A stretch of 60,479 bases of DNA from the NCBI GenBank assembly GCA_021604725.1, contig BQJN01000010.1:1-60479 (forward strand). Reading direction: 5' to 3'. Source of the stretch: Lysobacteraceae bacterium. Lineage in GTDB: Bacteria > Pseudomonadota > Gammaproteobacteria > Xanthomonadales > BQJN01. Under the pieces are notes generated by a model. That model was not told the DNA's origin and did not search any database. It saw nothing but the letters and a program-made list of their open reading frames with translations. How positions within the stretch are numbered: position 1 is the first letter of the stretch; each line of letters begins with the position of its first letter. Below are positions 25,845 through 35,993 of the stretch, piece after piece. A program made the translations under genes and the position numbers.

Positions 25845-28800
25845 CAGCCGGCATCCGCCCAGCGCTGTGCCTCGGCGATATCGACCGTGACCAGACGCGA
25901 AACGCCGGCTTCACGCATGGTGACGCCGGTCAGTTGGTGGGCCGCTTCCATGGTGATCTTGTTGTGTGTCACAAACAGGAACTGTACCGTCTCTGACATC
26001 TCCTTGACCAGTTCGGAAAACCGCCCAACGTTGGCATCATCCAGCGGCGCGTCGACCTCGTCCAACATGCAAAATGGTGCCGGATTCAGCCGAAAAATGG
26101 CGAATACCAGCGCTACCGCAGTCAATGCCTTTTCCCCACCAGACAGCAGTTGAATGCTGGAAACCCGCTTGCCAGGGGGACGCGCCAGTACAGATACGCC
26201 GGTGGTTAACAGGTCGTCCCCGGTCATTTCCAGGTAGGCATGACCACCACCGAACACCTTGGGGAATAGCTCTTTTAAGCCCGTATTGACCTGCTCGAAG
26301 GTTTCCTTGAAACGCGTTCGAGTGCTGCGGTCGATCTTGCGCATGGCCGCTTCCAGCGTCTCCAGAGCCTGTTCAAGGTCGTCATTCTGGGAATCCAGGT
26401 AGTTCTTGCGCTCGGACTCCTTGTCAAACTCATCAATTGCCGCAAGGTTGACCGGCTCCATGCGGTGAATCTTTACGCTCAGCTTTTCCAGGCGCTGTTC
26501 CCACAGGGCGGCCGTTGCCTCTGAGGCAAGCTCCTTGAGCAAGGCATCAGCGTCGCCACCGATGTCATCCAGCTGTTCTTGAACGGTTTGCATGCGGACG
26601 TTCTCGCCTTCGATCTCCAGGCGGACCGACTGCATGGCGTCGCGTTGTGTCTGCACTTCACGTTCTTGCAAGCGCCGCTTCTCATCAGTTTCACGCAGCG
26701 CTTCTACATGCTCAGAAAGGGCCTTGCGTGCTTCCGTGGCACGATGCTCGATCTGCAAACGTTTGCCGATCAACTGTTCCAACTCGGCTTTTTGCTCAGC
26801 GGGTTGCTGTTCGGCCGCCAGTTGCGCGGTAATCTCCTCGCTGCGCCGGCGTCGCTGCTGCAATTGGTCGGCCAGACGAGCCAAGCCATCATTCAACGAC
26901 TGCAGCGTCGCAGTGGCAGACTCAAGTTTTAGCGCGACTTCGCCAGAACGGTCAGCCAGGCCTCCGAAGGCCTGACGTGCTTCGTTCACCCGCTGTCGCA
27001 AGGCATCGCGTTGCCCGCCCAGCTCGGTGCCGACCTTGTCGTGTTCGGCCGCCGCGTCCAGGGCCTGCTGCAGTTGGCCACGCGACGCTTTGAGTTGTTG
27101 TTCGGCCTCAGATTGGGCACTGGCGAGGGTTTCTCGCTCAGCCTGAAGCTTGCTTCGCCGTTCAGTCAGTTGCAGCAGTCGGGAATCTGCACTGCTGACC
27201 TTGCCCCCAATCTCACCCAACTCGCGTTGCTGAACATTGACTTGCCGTTGCGCTTGCTCCCAGGCCTCACGCGCAGTACGCCCTTGCTCAACCACCGTTT
27301 CCAGCTCGCCAGTCAAAGCCGCCCGCTGTTTGTCCAGATGACTCAACTCGGTACGCAAGCGACCAATTTCAGCTTCACGCGCCAATGCGCCCCGTTGCGG
27401 GTCGGATGATCGATCGATACGCAACCAACCGCTACCCAGCCATTCACCCTTCTGCGTTATCACCGACTCGTGAGGTGCCAATGAAGGCAACATCGACTTG
27501 GCTTGTTGCAGCGAGTTTGCAGTACGGACCGAACCGAGAACGCCGTCAATGGCCAGGTTGCCGCGGACATGCGCTGCCAGCGTGTCAGAATTGGGCTTTC
27601 TCGACTGTTCACCAATCAAGGCCAGGCTTGAGTTTAGGTCGTCCAAAGCCAATGCTTCGGCATCGACGTCTTTAACGGCAAAAGCAGAGAGCAAAGGCCC
27701 GAGCACTACCTCGACAGCCGTCTCCCAACCGGCATCCACTTCCACCAGCCTAGCCAGGCGGCGGGAGTCGTCAATTCCTTGTTTTTGCAACCAGGCAGTT
27801 TGCTGGTCGGCATCATCTTCCAGTGCTGAGGCCTGCAGTGCTTCCAGTGAAGCCAATGCGCCGCGTTTCTCACGCTGAGCCGACGCCAGTTGATCAACTT
27901 CCCCTCGCAGCCGCTCGTGCTCAGCTCGCTTGGCTTCCAGATCCTCAGCGGCCGCCTTCAGCTTCGCCTCCAAGGCGTCGTTTCTAGCCACTGCTGCGGC
28001 CAGCTCGCCTTTGACCTGTTCACTGGCCTTGCGCTCAACATTCAAATCGATAGAGGCGATCTCTCGATCCAGCGCCTGCAAACGCTCGCTGGCCTCGCGC
28101 ATGCGGCGATCAAGATGTTCAATCTTGGTCTTCTCAACTTCAGAACGCCGCACGCTGTCGCTGGACTTGACTTGATGCTCGTTGAATTTTTGCTGCCATT
28201 GTTGCCAGGCCTGGTCGGCAGACTCGACCTCGGCCGCCGCCTTGCTCCGCTGCTCAGTCAGTGCAGCAAGGTCAGCCTTGTAGTTTCCAGCATCGCTCTT
28301 TAGTTGATCTCGCCTGACCGTATCTTGCTCGACCTGCTGCTGGATGTGCGCAATCTGTGCCAACGCCTCGGCCTGCTCATCGCCAAGACGTTTGGTCATC
28401 TGTTGCTGATGGGCAATGACCTGCTCGATTCGAGCTATTTCGCTACCGACTTGGTACAGCTCACCTTGCACAGCCGAGGTATGGTCGTTGGCAGCTTGCT
28501 GCGCAACGCGAAGCTTTTCCAACTCAGCCTCAGTCGTACGCAACTGAGCCGTGCACTTCTGCAACGCCGTTTCACGCTCCTGTAGCCGGGTTTTGCGTTT
28601 GTCGTGGGCCTCACTTAGCGAGCGGAGCTTCATCGCAAGCAACTCGGCCTGCATCTGGCGCTGTTGCTGTTTCAGGCCACGGTACTGTTCAGCGGCACGT
28701 GCCTGTCGTTTTAAATGCGCGATGTGTTTCGATACTTCTTCGCGCAGATCGGTCAAACGCTCCAGATTCTCGCGGGTGTGACGTATTCGGTTTTCCGTCT

Positions 28801-29335
28801 CGCGCCGGCGTTCCTTATATTTTGAGATGCCGGCCGCTTCCTCAAGAAAGCCACGCAGCTCTTCTGGCCGCGCATCGACCATCCGCGAAATCATGCCCTG
28901 CTCAATGATTGAGTAGCTTCGCGGCCCAAGGCCAGTACCAAGAAACAGGTCAGTGATATCGCGCCGACGACACCTGGCGCCATTTAAGAAATACAAGGAC
29001 TGGCCATCACGACTGACCTGCCGTTTGACCGATATCTCACCATAGTTGGCGTACTCTCCACCTGCGCTACCATCGGAATTGTCGAACTGCAGTTCCACCG
29101 TCGCGGTACCAACCGGCTTGCGTGAGCTGGACCCTGAGAAAATAACGTCTGACATCGACTCGCCGCGCAACAAGCGCGCCGAACTCTCGCCCATCACCCA
29201 GCGCACGGCGTCGATGATATTGGACTTGCCGCAACCATTGGGCCCGACCACACCCATCATATTGCCAGGCAGGCGAATCGTCGTCGGGTCGACGAATGAT
29301 TTGAAACCCGCCAGTTTGATCGCGTTAAGGCGCAT
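25844..29335 (-). CDS. smc: Chromosome condensation ATPase SMC
   Basis: This is a protein of 1163 residues. Walker A is G31-P-N-G-C-G-K-S-N, the signature motif is L-S-G-G-E-K-A-L near residue 1070, and Walker B is F-C-M-L-D-E-V-D-A-P-L. Long coiled coils (about 170-490 and 650-1000) flank the hinge. It is the bacterial Smc used for chromosome segregation. The gene shares one base (TAATG) with the manC stop and one with the zipA start. Confidence 0.97.
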   Translation of the reverse strand: MRLNAIKLAGFKSFVDPTTIRLPGNMMGVVGPNGCGKSNIIDAVRWVMGESSARLLRGESMSDVIFSGSSSRKPVGTATVELQFDNSDGSAGGEYANYGEISVKRQVSRDGQSLYFLNGARCRRRDITDLFLGTGLGPRSYSIIEQGMISRMVDARPEELRGFLEEAAGISKYKERRRETENRIRHTRENLERLTDLREEVSKHIAHLKRQARAAEQYRGLKQQQRQMQAELLAMKLRSLSEAHDKRKTRLQERETALQKCTAQLRTTEAELEKLRVAQQAANDHTSAVQGELYQVGSEIARIEQVIAHQQQMTKRLGDEQAEALAQIAHIQQQVEQDTVRRDQLKSDAGNYKADLAALTEQRSKAAAEVESADQAWQQWQQKFNEHQVKSSDSVRRSEVEKTKIEHLDRRMREASERLQALDREIASIDLNVERKASEQVKGELAAAVARNDALEAKLKAAAEDLEAKRAEHERLRGEVDQLASAQREKRGALASLEALQASALEDDADQQTAWLQKQGIDDSRRLARLVEVDAGWETAVEVVLGPLLSAFAVKDVDAEALALDDLNSSLALIGEQSRKPNSDTLAAHVRGNLAIDGVLGSVRTANSLQQAKSMLPSLAPHESVITQKGEWLGSGWLRIDRSSDPQRGALAREAEIGRLRTELSHLDKQRAALTGELETVVEQGRTAREAWEQAQRQVNVQQRELGEIGGKVSSADSRLLQLTERRSKLQAERETLASAQSEAEQQLKASRGQLQQALDAAAEHDKVGTELGGQRDALRQRVNEARQAFGGLADRSGEVALKLESATATLQSLNDGLARLADQLQQRRRRSEEITAQLAAEQQPAEQKAELEQLIGKRLQIEHRATEARKALSEHVEALRETDEKRRLQEREVQTQRDAMQSVRLEIEGENVRMQTVQEQLDDIGGDADALLKELASEATAALWEQRLEKLSVKIHRMEPVNLAAIDEFDKESERKNYLDSQNDDLEQALETLEAAMRKIDRSTRTRFKETFEQVNTGLKELFPKVFGGGHAYLEMTGDDLLTTGVSVLARPPGKRVSSIQLLSGGEKALTAVALVFAIFRLNPAPFCMLDEVDAPLDDANVGRFSELVKEMSETVQFLFVTHNKITMEAAHQLTGVTMREAGVSRLVTVDIAEAQRWADAG

Positions 29336-30771
29336 TAGGCGGGTTGCTTCACCCGGCCATACACATCTTCAAAACGAACGATATCGTCCTCCCCAAAGTA
29401 ATCACCACACTGCACTTCGATCAACGCGATATCGGTGTCAGTTGGATTCTCAAGGCGATGTTTGGTGTTGAGTGGGATGTAAACCGACTGGTTGGATTCA
29501 AGCATGAATTCTTCGTCGCCGACCCGCACCTTGGCGGTGCCTGACACCACCGTCCAGTGTTCAGTCCGTCGATGATGCAGTTGCAGGGAAAGCACTTGAC
29601 CGGGCTTGACCACCAGGCGTTTGACCTTGCAGTCGTCTTCGTCTTCCAAAATGGTATATGAGCCCCAGGGGCGATACACAGTCTGGTGATAGGTCGCCGC
29701 TTCATCATCATCGGCGTTGAGCTGCATCACAACCTCTTTGACATCTTGTGCCCGATCACGATCCGCGACCAACACTGCGTCCGGGGTATCGACCACAACC
29801 AGGTCTTTTACGCCAACCGCTGCGACCAGTCGTTTGCCGCCGCGAACATAACAGTTGGTGGAGTCGACCAGGATAGTCTTGCCCGACACTCTGTTGCCGG
29901 CCGCATCAGCTTCCTGCAATTCACTCATCGCTTTCCACGAGCCGATATCACTCCAGCCAAAGTCGCCAGAGACAACAGCGCAGCGGTCTGCCCGTTCCAT
30001 CACTGCATAGTCAAATGATATGTTCGGACATTGTGCGAAGGATTGTGAATCCAACTCCAGTGGTGTCGCGCCCTGATCGCTGGCAGCCCAACATGCCTCT
30101 GCTGCGGCCAGCACGTCCGGACAGGTCTCGCGCATGGCATTAAGTACCGCGTCGACTCGGAACAGGAACATGCCCGAATTCCAGTCATAATTGCCGGCAG
30201 CCAGATACTTGCGCGCAGTATCAAGGTCAGGCTTTTCAACGAATGCCGCCACTTCATTGGCGTCATTTCCATCAATTTTCGAACCCGAACGAATATAGCC
30301 ATAGCCGGTTTCAGGTTGCAGTGGGTGTACTCCAAAGGTCACCAGGTAACCTTGCTCGGCCACCGCTTGCGCCTGTTCGACAGCGCTCTTGAAACGCTCC
30401 AGGTCATTGATCAAATGATCAGCAGGCATCACCATCATCTGCGCTTCAGGCCCGTGTTTATCGCGCACTGCCAAAGCGGCCATGGCAACGGCAGGAGCAG
30501 TATTGCGCCCATCCGGCTCCAGCAGGAAAGTATGTCGTTCCTGTCTGAAACCATCAACGGTGGCGTATTCATCGCGAGTGATAAAGTAATAATCCCGGCC
30601 GGTGATCGTCATTCCATGCCCGTCGCTGGCAATTCCCAACGCACGCGCCAGGGTCTTGTGGGCCAGCGTGGCGCCATCTGCCATGCGCATGAAGGGCTTC
30701 GGATGGGCACGACGAGACACCGGCCACAATCGAGTACCAGCGCCTCCAGAAAGAATCACAGGGATCAGCAT
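29335..30771 (-). CDS. manC: Mannose-1-phosphate guanylyltransferase / mannose-6-phosphate isomerase
   Basis: This is a 478-residue bifunctional enzyme. The N-terminal nucleotidyltransferase starts P-V-I-L-S-G-G-A-G-T-R-L-W-P and has F-V-E-K-P. The C-terminal cupin isomerase carries R-P-W-G-S-Y and the metal-binding H-H-R-R-T-E-H-W. It makes GDP-mannose for polysaccharide. The usual Y-P-K-Q-F after the nucleotide loop is H-P-K-P-F here. It follows rfbD by 35 bases and joins smc directly. Confidence 0.94.
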   Translation of the reverse strand: MLIPVILSGGAGTRLWPVSRRAHPKPFMRMADGATLAHKTLARALGIASDGHGMTITGRDYYFITRDEYATVDGFRQERHTFLLEPDGRNTAPAVAMAALAVRDKHGPEAQMMVMPADHLINDLERFKSAVEQAQAVAEQGYLVTFGVHPLQPETGYGYIRSGSKIDGNDANEVAAFVEKPDLDTARKYLAAGNYDWNSGMFLFRVDAVLNAMRETCPDVLAAAEACWAASDQGATPLELDSQSFAQCPNISFDYAVMERADRCAVVSGDFGWSDIGSWKAMSELQEADAAGNRVSGKTILVDSTNCYVRGGKRLVAAVGVKDLVVVDTPDAVLVADRDRAQDVKEVVMQLNADDDEAATYHQTVYRPWGSYTILEDEDDCKVKRLVVKPGQVLSLQLHHRRTEHWTVVSGTAKVRVGDEEFMLESNQSVYIPLNTKHRLENPTDTDIALIEVQCGDYFGEDDIVRFEDVYGRVKQPA

Positions 30772-30806
30772 GTATGTTGTCCGTTCAATGTCTAGTTGGG
30801 TCTATG

Positions 30807-31691
30807 CTACGAAACCATTCGCCCCATGCAAAGCTCAAGTGCCTTTTGCCATGTGGGCATGCGTAAAGAAAAGGCTCGCTCAATCGCGTCGGTATCCAGC
30901 ACTGACCATGCCGGACGCTTTGCCGGGGTTGGGTATTGATGGGTGCCTATGGCGGTCAACTCGGGCTTTTTAGGGATCAGGCCCAGCTTGACCGCACGAT
31001 CAAAAATAGCGTCTGCAAAGGCGTGCCAATTGGTGTGGTTCCGGCTGGCCAGATGAAAAGTTCCAACCGGACCCGAAGCGCGCCCGCGCTGAGCCAAAAT
31101 GGCCGCCGTGGTGTCAGCGATGTGTCGACTCCAGGTCGGACACCCCTGCTGATCGCTGACGATACTCAATGCATCTCGCTGCGTCGCCAGCCGCAGCATG
31201 GTCTGCAGGAAGTTGTGACCACGCTCGGCAAACACCCAGCTGGTTCGAAACACCAGATGTTCGCAGCCTGAATCGGATATGGCCCGTTCGCCAGCGAGTT
31301 TCGACTCACCGTATACGCCGGTAGGCGCGCAATCGTCCGATTCAAGGTAAGGGCGGTCGGCATCACCGGCGAACACATAATCGGTTGAGTAATGCACCAG
31401 CAAGGCATCGTTGTCGACACAATGTCTGGCCAGCAACGCTGGCAGTTTTGCATTTATGGCGTTGGCCAATTCCGGCTCTGACTCAGCTTTGTCAACCGCC
31501 GTGTAAGCTGCTGCATTGACCAAAACGTCCGGCCGCAGTTTGTCGAGCAAAGCCGGGCCTGCTTCCAGATCTTGCAGATCCCATTGCTGGCGCGACAGCG
31601 CGGTGACCTCGCCTAGAGGCAGCAGGCTTCGAGCCAACTCAAATCCGACCTGGCCGTTGGCACCGAGCAATACGATCTTGCGATGGCTCAT
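30807..31691 (-). CDS. rfbD: dTDP-4-dehydrorhamnose reductase
   Basis: This is a 294-residue short-chain dehydrogenase. G-A-N-G-Q-V-G binds NADPH, N-A-A-A-Y-T-A-V-D-K-A-E is the family motif, and the YxxxK pair is in V-Y-G-E-S-K-L-A-G-E. It catalyses the last step to dTDP-L-rhamnose. It overlaps rfbC by four bases. Confidence 0.95.
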   Translation of the reverse strand: MSHRKIVLLGANGQVGFELARSLLPLGEVTALSRQQWDLQDLEAGPALLDKLRPDVLVNAAAYTAVDKAESEPELANAINAKLPALLARHCVDNDALLVHYSTDYVFAGDADRPYLESDDCAPTGVYGESKLAGERAISDSGCEHLVFRTSWVFAERGHNFLQTMLRLATQRDALSIVSDQQGCPTWSRHIADTTAAILAQRGRASGPVGTFHLASRNHTNWHAFADAIFDRAVKLGLIPKKPELTAIGTHQYPTPAKRPAWSVLDTDAIERAFSLRMPTWQKALELCMGRMVS

Positions 31692-32248
31692 AATGTTGGC
31701 AAGCGTTCCACGGGAAAGTCACGCAACCTGGGTGCGTTCTGGTCCTTGCCCGACAGCGACGGCGAAGCAATCGGCCAGTCGATACCGATATCCGGATCGT
31801 TCCAGGCCACACCTGCGTCGGCTTCGGCGTCGTAAACGGTTGTGCACAAGTAGCAGAACAGCGCATGTTCGCTGGTTACACAAAAACCGTGCGCATACCC
31901 TGCGGGCACATAGAACTGGCATTTGTTTTCTGCAGAAAGAGTAACCCCTTCCCATTGCCCGAACGTTGGAGAGCCGCGACGTATATCCACCGCGACATCA
32001 AAAACCTCACCTTCCATCACGTACACGAGTTTCCCTTGCGGGTTTGGTGTCTGAAAGTGAAGCCCTCGCAGAACGCCACGGGCCGAACGCGACGCATTTG
32101 CCTGTGTCATTGTTGAGGTGATGCCGATGTCTCGATAGCGGTCGAGATTCCAGGTCTCCATGAAAAAGCCGCGCTGGTCGCCGTACACATCGGGCTCGAT
32201 CAGTTTTACGCCCGGCAAGCGTCCATCGGTGACTTTCATTGCGGCCAT
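31688..32248 (-). CDS. rfbC: dTDP-4-dehydrorhamnose 3,5-epimerase
   Basis: This is a 186-residue cupin-fold epimerase with G-V-L-R-G-L-H-F-Q (catalytic His region), K-L-V-Y-V and [10 protein letters not shown]. Length and motifs are normal. It overlaps rfbA by 13 bases and rfbD by four, so the rhamnose genes are tightly packed. Confidence 0.95.
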   Translation of the reverse strand: MAAMKVTDGRLPGVKLIEPDVYGDQRGFFMETWNLDRYRDIGITSTMTQANASRSARGVLRGLHFQTPNPQGKLVYVMEGEVFDVAVDIRRGSPTFGQWEGVTLSAENKCQFYVPAGYAHGFCVTSEHALFCYLCTTVYDAEADAGVAWNDPDIGIDWPIASPSLSGKDQNAPRLRDFPVERLPTL

Positions 32249-33114
32249 TCCTCTTTGCGCAGGCTTAGCAAGTATTGGCCATAGCCATTCTTCTTCAGAG
32301 GCTCAGCCAAGCGGTTGAGTTGCTCCTGGTCTATCCAGCCCTGCTGAAATGAGATCTCTTCTGGACAAGCGATGCGCAAGCCCTGCCGCTGTTCCAGCGT
32401 TTCGATGAACGTGCCCGCCTGCAACAAGGACTCATGGGTTCCAGTATCTAGCCAGGCGTAGCCGCGACCCATTTTTTCCAGCATCAACTGTCCGGCCTCA
32501 AGGTACTTCTTGTTGAGGTCGGTGATTTCCAACTCGCCACGTGGTGACGGTTTTAGTTCTGCTGCATACCGTGGAGCGTTGCCATCATAAAAGTACAGTC
32601 CGGTAACGGCGTAATGAGATTTGGGTTGCTCTGGCTTTTCCTCCAGCCCAATCACCTTGCCGCTGCTATCAAACTCCGCCACGCCATATCGCTCAGGGTC
32701 ACCAACCCAATAGCCAAAAACTGTTGCGCCCTGGGTACGCGCCGCAGCACGTTTAAGGAGGCCACTTAATCCGCCTCCGTAGAAAATGTTGTCGCCCAGT
32801 ACCAAACAGGATGGCTCATCGGCGACGAAATCTTTGCCAATCAAATAGGCTTGCGCCAGGCCGCCGGGGTCGGGTTGCACAGCGTAGCTAAGATTCAGGC
32901 CCCACTGGCTACCATCGCCAAGCAATGCTTCGAACAAGGCCTGTTCATGAGGCGTGTTGATAATCAAGATGTCGCGAATACCCGCCAGCATCAACGTCGA
33001 CAGCGGATAGTAGATCATTGGCTTGTCGTAGACCGGGAGCAACTGCTTGGAAATGGCCCGAGTAATTGGATAGAGCCGGGTCCCGGAACCGCCGGCCAAA
33101 ATAATACCGCGCAT
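32236..33114 (-). CDS. rfbA: Glucose-1-phosphate thymidylyltransferase
   Basis: This is a 292-residue nucleotidyltransferase with the signature [22 protein letters not shown] and V-L-G-D-N-I-F. It makes dTDP-glucose, the first step of dTDP-rhamnose synthesis. Start and stop abut the neighbouring rfb genes. Confidence 0.96.
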   Translation of the reverse strand: MRGIILAGGSGTRLYPITRAISKQLLPVYDKPMIYYPLSTLMLAGIRDILIINTPHEQALFEALLGDGSQWGLNLSYAVQPDPGGLAQAYLIGKDFVADEPSCLVLGDNIFYGGGLSGLLKRAAARTQGATVFGYWVGDPERYGVAEFDSSGKVIGLEEKPEQPKSHYAVTGLYFYDGNAPRYAAELKPSPRGELEITDLNKKYLEAGQLMLEKMGRGYAWLDTGTHESLLQAGTFIETLEQRQGLRIACPEEISFQQGWIDQEQLNRLAEPLKKNGYGQYLLSLRKEEWPQ

Positions 33115-34175
33115 CAGCTGGCCCCTCCCAGGCGCTCACCTTGATAGGAGCCATCAAGTACTCGGCTCACCCACTCTGTGTTGTCCAGATACCATCGTAC
33201 CGTGCGCTCAATGCCGGTGGCGAAAGTTTCCTGCGGCGCCCAGCCCAGTTCATTTTTGATCTTGCTGGCATCGATTGCGTAGCGCGCATCATGCCCGGGT
33301 CGATCGGTGACGAAGGTGATTTGTTGTTTATAGGAGCCGCCATCGCTGCGAGGTTGCATGCGGTCAAGAATCTCACACAGCAATTCGACCACGTCAATAT
33401 TGCGCATTTCCGAGTCGCCACCAACGTTGTAGACCTCACCAACGCGTCCGGCCTTGAGCACAGCTTCAATGGCGATGCAATGATCCTCAACGTACAACCA
33501 GTCCCGAACGTTGCTGCCATCACCGTAGACCGGCAGGTCCTGTCCCGAAATGGCCTTCTGAATAATCAGGGGAATCAGCTTTTCAGGAAATTGATAAGGG
33601 CCATAGTTGTTTGAACAATTGGTGGTGAGCACTGGCAATCCATAGGTGTGATGGAATGCTCGAACCAGGTGGTCAGATGCCGCCTTGGAGGCTGAATACG
33701 GCGAGTTTGGTGCATAGGGTGTTTGTTCGGTGAAGTAGCCTTCGGCCCCCAGCGATCCATAAACCTCGTCTGTCGACACATGCAGAAATCGAAAATCTTG
33801 CTGTTGCGTGTCATCAAGGCTGCGCCAGTAGGCCAGAGCTTGTTCCAGCAATGACAAGGTCCCGACAACATTCGTGTTGACGAACTCTGCCGGCCCGTCA
33901 ATCGATCGATCAACATGACTTTCGGCGGCGAAGTTAACAACCGCCGTGGGTTTTGTACGTCGCAAGATACCCGCCACAAGATTGGCATCGCCAATGTCGC
34001 CGTGAACGAACTCGTAACTCGAATTTCCTTGCAGGGACGCCAAAGTATCCGGGTTTCCGGCGTAGGTCAGCGCATCGAGGTTGACGATGCGAATGTCGCC
34101 AGAGGCAATGTTGCGCAGGACGAAATTGCCGCCGATAAAGCCGGCGCCACCAGTGACCAATATTGTGTTCATCAA
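33114..34175 (-). CDS. rfbB: dTDP-glucose 4,6-dehydratase
   Basis: This is a 353-residue enzyme with the NAD site G-G-A-G-F-I-G-G-N and the catalytic Y-S-A-S-K-A; S-T-D-E-V-Y holds the Thr-Asp-Glu triad. It is the first gene of the leftward run rfbBACD-manC-smc-zipA-ligA. Two adjacent ATGs (34175 and 34172) are possible starts. Confidence 0.96.
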   Translation of the reverse strand: MMNTILVTGGAGFIGGNFVLRNIASGDIRIVNLDALTYAGNPDTLASLQGNSSYEFVHGDIGDANLVAGILRRTKPTAVVNFAAESHVDRSIDGPAEFVNTNVVGTLSLLEQALAYWRSLDDTQQQDFRFLHVSTDEVYGSLGAEGYFTEQTPYAPNSPYSASKAASDHLVRAFHHTYGLPVLTTNCSNNYGPYQFPEKLIPLIIQKAISGQDLPVYGDGSNVRDWLYVEDHCIAIEAVLKAGRVGEVYNVGGDSEMRNIDVVELLCEILDRMQPRSDGGSYKQQITFVTDRPGHDARYAIDASKIKNELGWAPQETFATGIERTVRWYLDNTEWVSRVLDGSYQGERLGGAS

Positions 34176-34260
34176 CTAAAGACTATCTTTGAGAGGGCGT
34201 CGCATTCTACCGAATGACCACAGTGATCGCAGCATTGGCACCGGACGTTGCATTAAGGAT

Positions 34261-34289
34261 GGAAAACGAGCCGCCGATTTGGCGACTCG
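34261..34289 (-). terminator. Intrinsic terminator after ssb
   Basis: On the minus strand the hairpin cgagtcgcc/ggcggctcg (one mismatch) is followed by TTTTCC. It lies ten bases beyond the ssb stop. Confidence 0.65.
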
Positions 34290-34298
34290 CCTTGCGAC

Positions 34299-34787
34299 TC
34301 AAAACGGAATGTCGTCGTCGAAATCGCTGGGCGGCGCTTGCGCCGGGGCTTGCGACTGCTCAGGACTAGCCGCGCCCTGATTGCTTGGGCCGCGTTGCTG
34401 TTGGTAGCCACCGCCACCGCCGCCACCCATGCCGCCGCCACCGCCACCACCGGTGCCACCGAGCATTTGCATTTCGTTCGCTACAATTTCAGTGGTGTAG
34501 CGATCCTGCCCGTCCTGGCCTTGCCACTTTCGGGTGCGAATGCTGCCTTCGATGTACACCTGACGGCCTTTGCGCAGGTACTCACCGCCGATTTCACCAA
34601 GACGACCGAACATAACAACGCGATGCCACTCAGTTCGCTCCTGCATGTCACCACTTTGCTTGTCACGCCAGCTTTCTGAAGTCGCAACCCGAATATTCGT
34701 CACTGCCTGGCCATTGGCGGTGTAGCGTGTCTCCGGATCATCCCCCAGATTGCCCACCAAAATGACCTTGTTAATTCCACGTGCCAT
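34299..34787 (-). CDS. ssb: Single-stranded DNA-binding protein
   Basis: This is a 162-residue protein. The OB-fold (residues 1-110) includes [10 protein letters not shown] and [10 protein letters not shown]. The rest is a Gly/Gln-rich tail ending D-F-D-D-D-I-P-F, the partner-binding tip. It binds single strands in replication and repair. The long Gly run in the tail is of the normal type for this family. Confidence 0.96.
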   Translation of the reverse strand: MARGINKVILVGNLGDDPETRYTANGQAVTNIRVATSESWRDKQSGDMQERTEWHRVVMFGRLGEIGGEYLRKGRQVYIEGSIRTRKWQGQDGQDRYTTEIVANEMQMLGGTGGGGGGGMGGGGGGGYQQQRGPSNQGAASPEQSQAPAQAPPSDFDDDIPF

Positions 34788-34874
34788 AAATCTATCTGCC
34801 GCTTCCCTGAATAAGCCCAGAATTCTAGCGCTTTTGTATGAGTACTGCTACGACCATTGTGGTCCCCCTTCCTC

Positions 34875-34880
34875 TATAAT
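34875..34880 (+). promoter_or_regulatory. Possible -10 element (TATAAT) for ispB
   Basis: A perfect TATAAT lies at 34875-34880 in the ssb-ispB gap. No good -35 is found at the normal distance. A small hairpin (gcgatgc/gcatcgc, 34892-34915) follows in the leader. The start codon is about 140 bases further on. Confidence 0.4.
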
Positions 34881-35021
34881 GGCAGGCGATCGCGATGCTG
34901 ATGCACTCGCATCGCAAATCAGCTCGCAATGTACAAAGCCAATCAAAACATATTGGCCCAAGTGGAATGCCGCCCATTGAACGACTCAAATAGACCTGTC
35001 ACGCCTGGGAAAGGCAACGTG

Positions 35022-35984
35022 ATGGACTCGATCAACGCCCTGCTTGGCACCGAGATGAATGCCGTTAACGACTGCATCCGCACTCAGTTGGCCTCAGATG
35101 TGGCGTTGGTCAACCAGATTAGTCATTACATCGTGTCTGCTGGCGGCAAACGGCTGCGGCCCGCGTTGGTGTTGCTGGCCGCGAAAGCCAGTGGCTATCA
35201 GGGTCAGCACCATATTGACCTTGCCGCGATTATTGAGTTTATCCACACGGCAACTTTGTTGCATGACGATGTAGTCGATGAATCGGCCCAGCGCCGCGGC
35301 CGCGACACCGCCAATACACTGTTTGGAAATGCCGCCAGCGTGTTGGTGGGCGACTTTTTGTACTCGCGCTCGTTTCAGATGATGGTTCGGCTTGATGCCA
35401 TGGCAGTGATGCAGATCCTTGCCGACGCGACCAATGCGATCGCCGAAGGTGAAGTCTTGCAATTAATGACCGCCGGCAATGCTGATACCGATCGCGACGC
35501 CTACTTCGAAGTCATTCGCAACAAGACCGCTCGCCTGTTTGCTGCCGCCGCTGAGCTAGGTGCGGTCATCGCCGGTCGATCACCGGCCGAAGCGCAGGGC
35601 ATGGCTGACTTTGGCATGCACCTTGGAATGGCTTTTCAGATTGCCGACGATGTACTGGATTATGTCGCCGATGAGGACGACCTTGGCAAAAACCTCGGCG
35701 ACGATCTGGCCGAAGGGAAAATGACATTGCCGTTAATTATCGCCATGGAGCAAGGCAGCGATACGCAGCGGCAGACGATTCGCGACGTGGTAGAGAACGG
35801 CGGTAGCGAAGATGTCGACCGTATATTGCCGATCCTGCAGAGCACCAACGCTATCGAGCAATCGTTGCTAGTTGCCGATCAAGCGGCCGAAGATGCCGTC
35901 ACGGCACTATCGGTGTTGCCGTCATCTGAGGCTACAGAGATTATGGGCGAACTGGCGCGCTTCAGCGTCAGACGCTCCGCATGA
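35022..35984 (+). CDS. ispB: Octaprenyl diphosphate synthase (long-chain polyprenyl synthase)
   Basis: This is a protein of about 320 residues. The first aspartate-rich motif is D82-D-V-V-D86 in L-L-H-D-D-V-V-D-E-S, and the second is I-A-D-D-V-L-D-Y. K-R-L-R-P matches the substrate-binding lysine and arginine. It makes the polyprenyl side chain of quinones. The ATG at 35022 has G-G-G-A-A-A-G-G upstream; the frame is open from 34929, but that extension lacks a family match. Confidence 0.92.
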   Translation: MDSINALLGTEMNAVNDCIRTQLASDVALVNQISHYIVSAGGKRLRPALVLLAAKASGYQGQHHIDLAAIIEFIHTATLLHDDVVDESAQRRGRDTANTLFGNAASVLVGDFLYSRSFQMMVRLDAMAVMQILADATNAIAEGEVLQLMTAGNADTDRDAYFEVIRNKTARLFAAAAELGAVIAGRSPAEAQGMADFGMHLGMAFQIADDVLDYVADEDDLGKNLGDDLAEGKMTLPLIIAMEQGSDTQRQTIRDVVENGGSEDVDRILPILQSTNAIEQSLLVADQAAEDAVTALSVLPSSEATEIMGELARFSVRRSA

Positions 35985-35993
35985 GCATGCCAT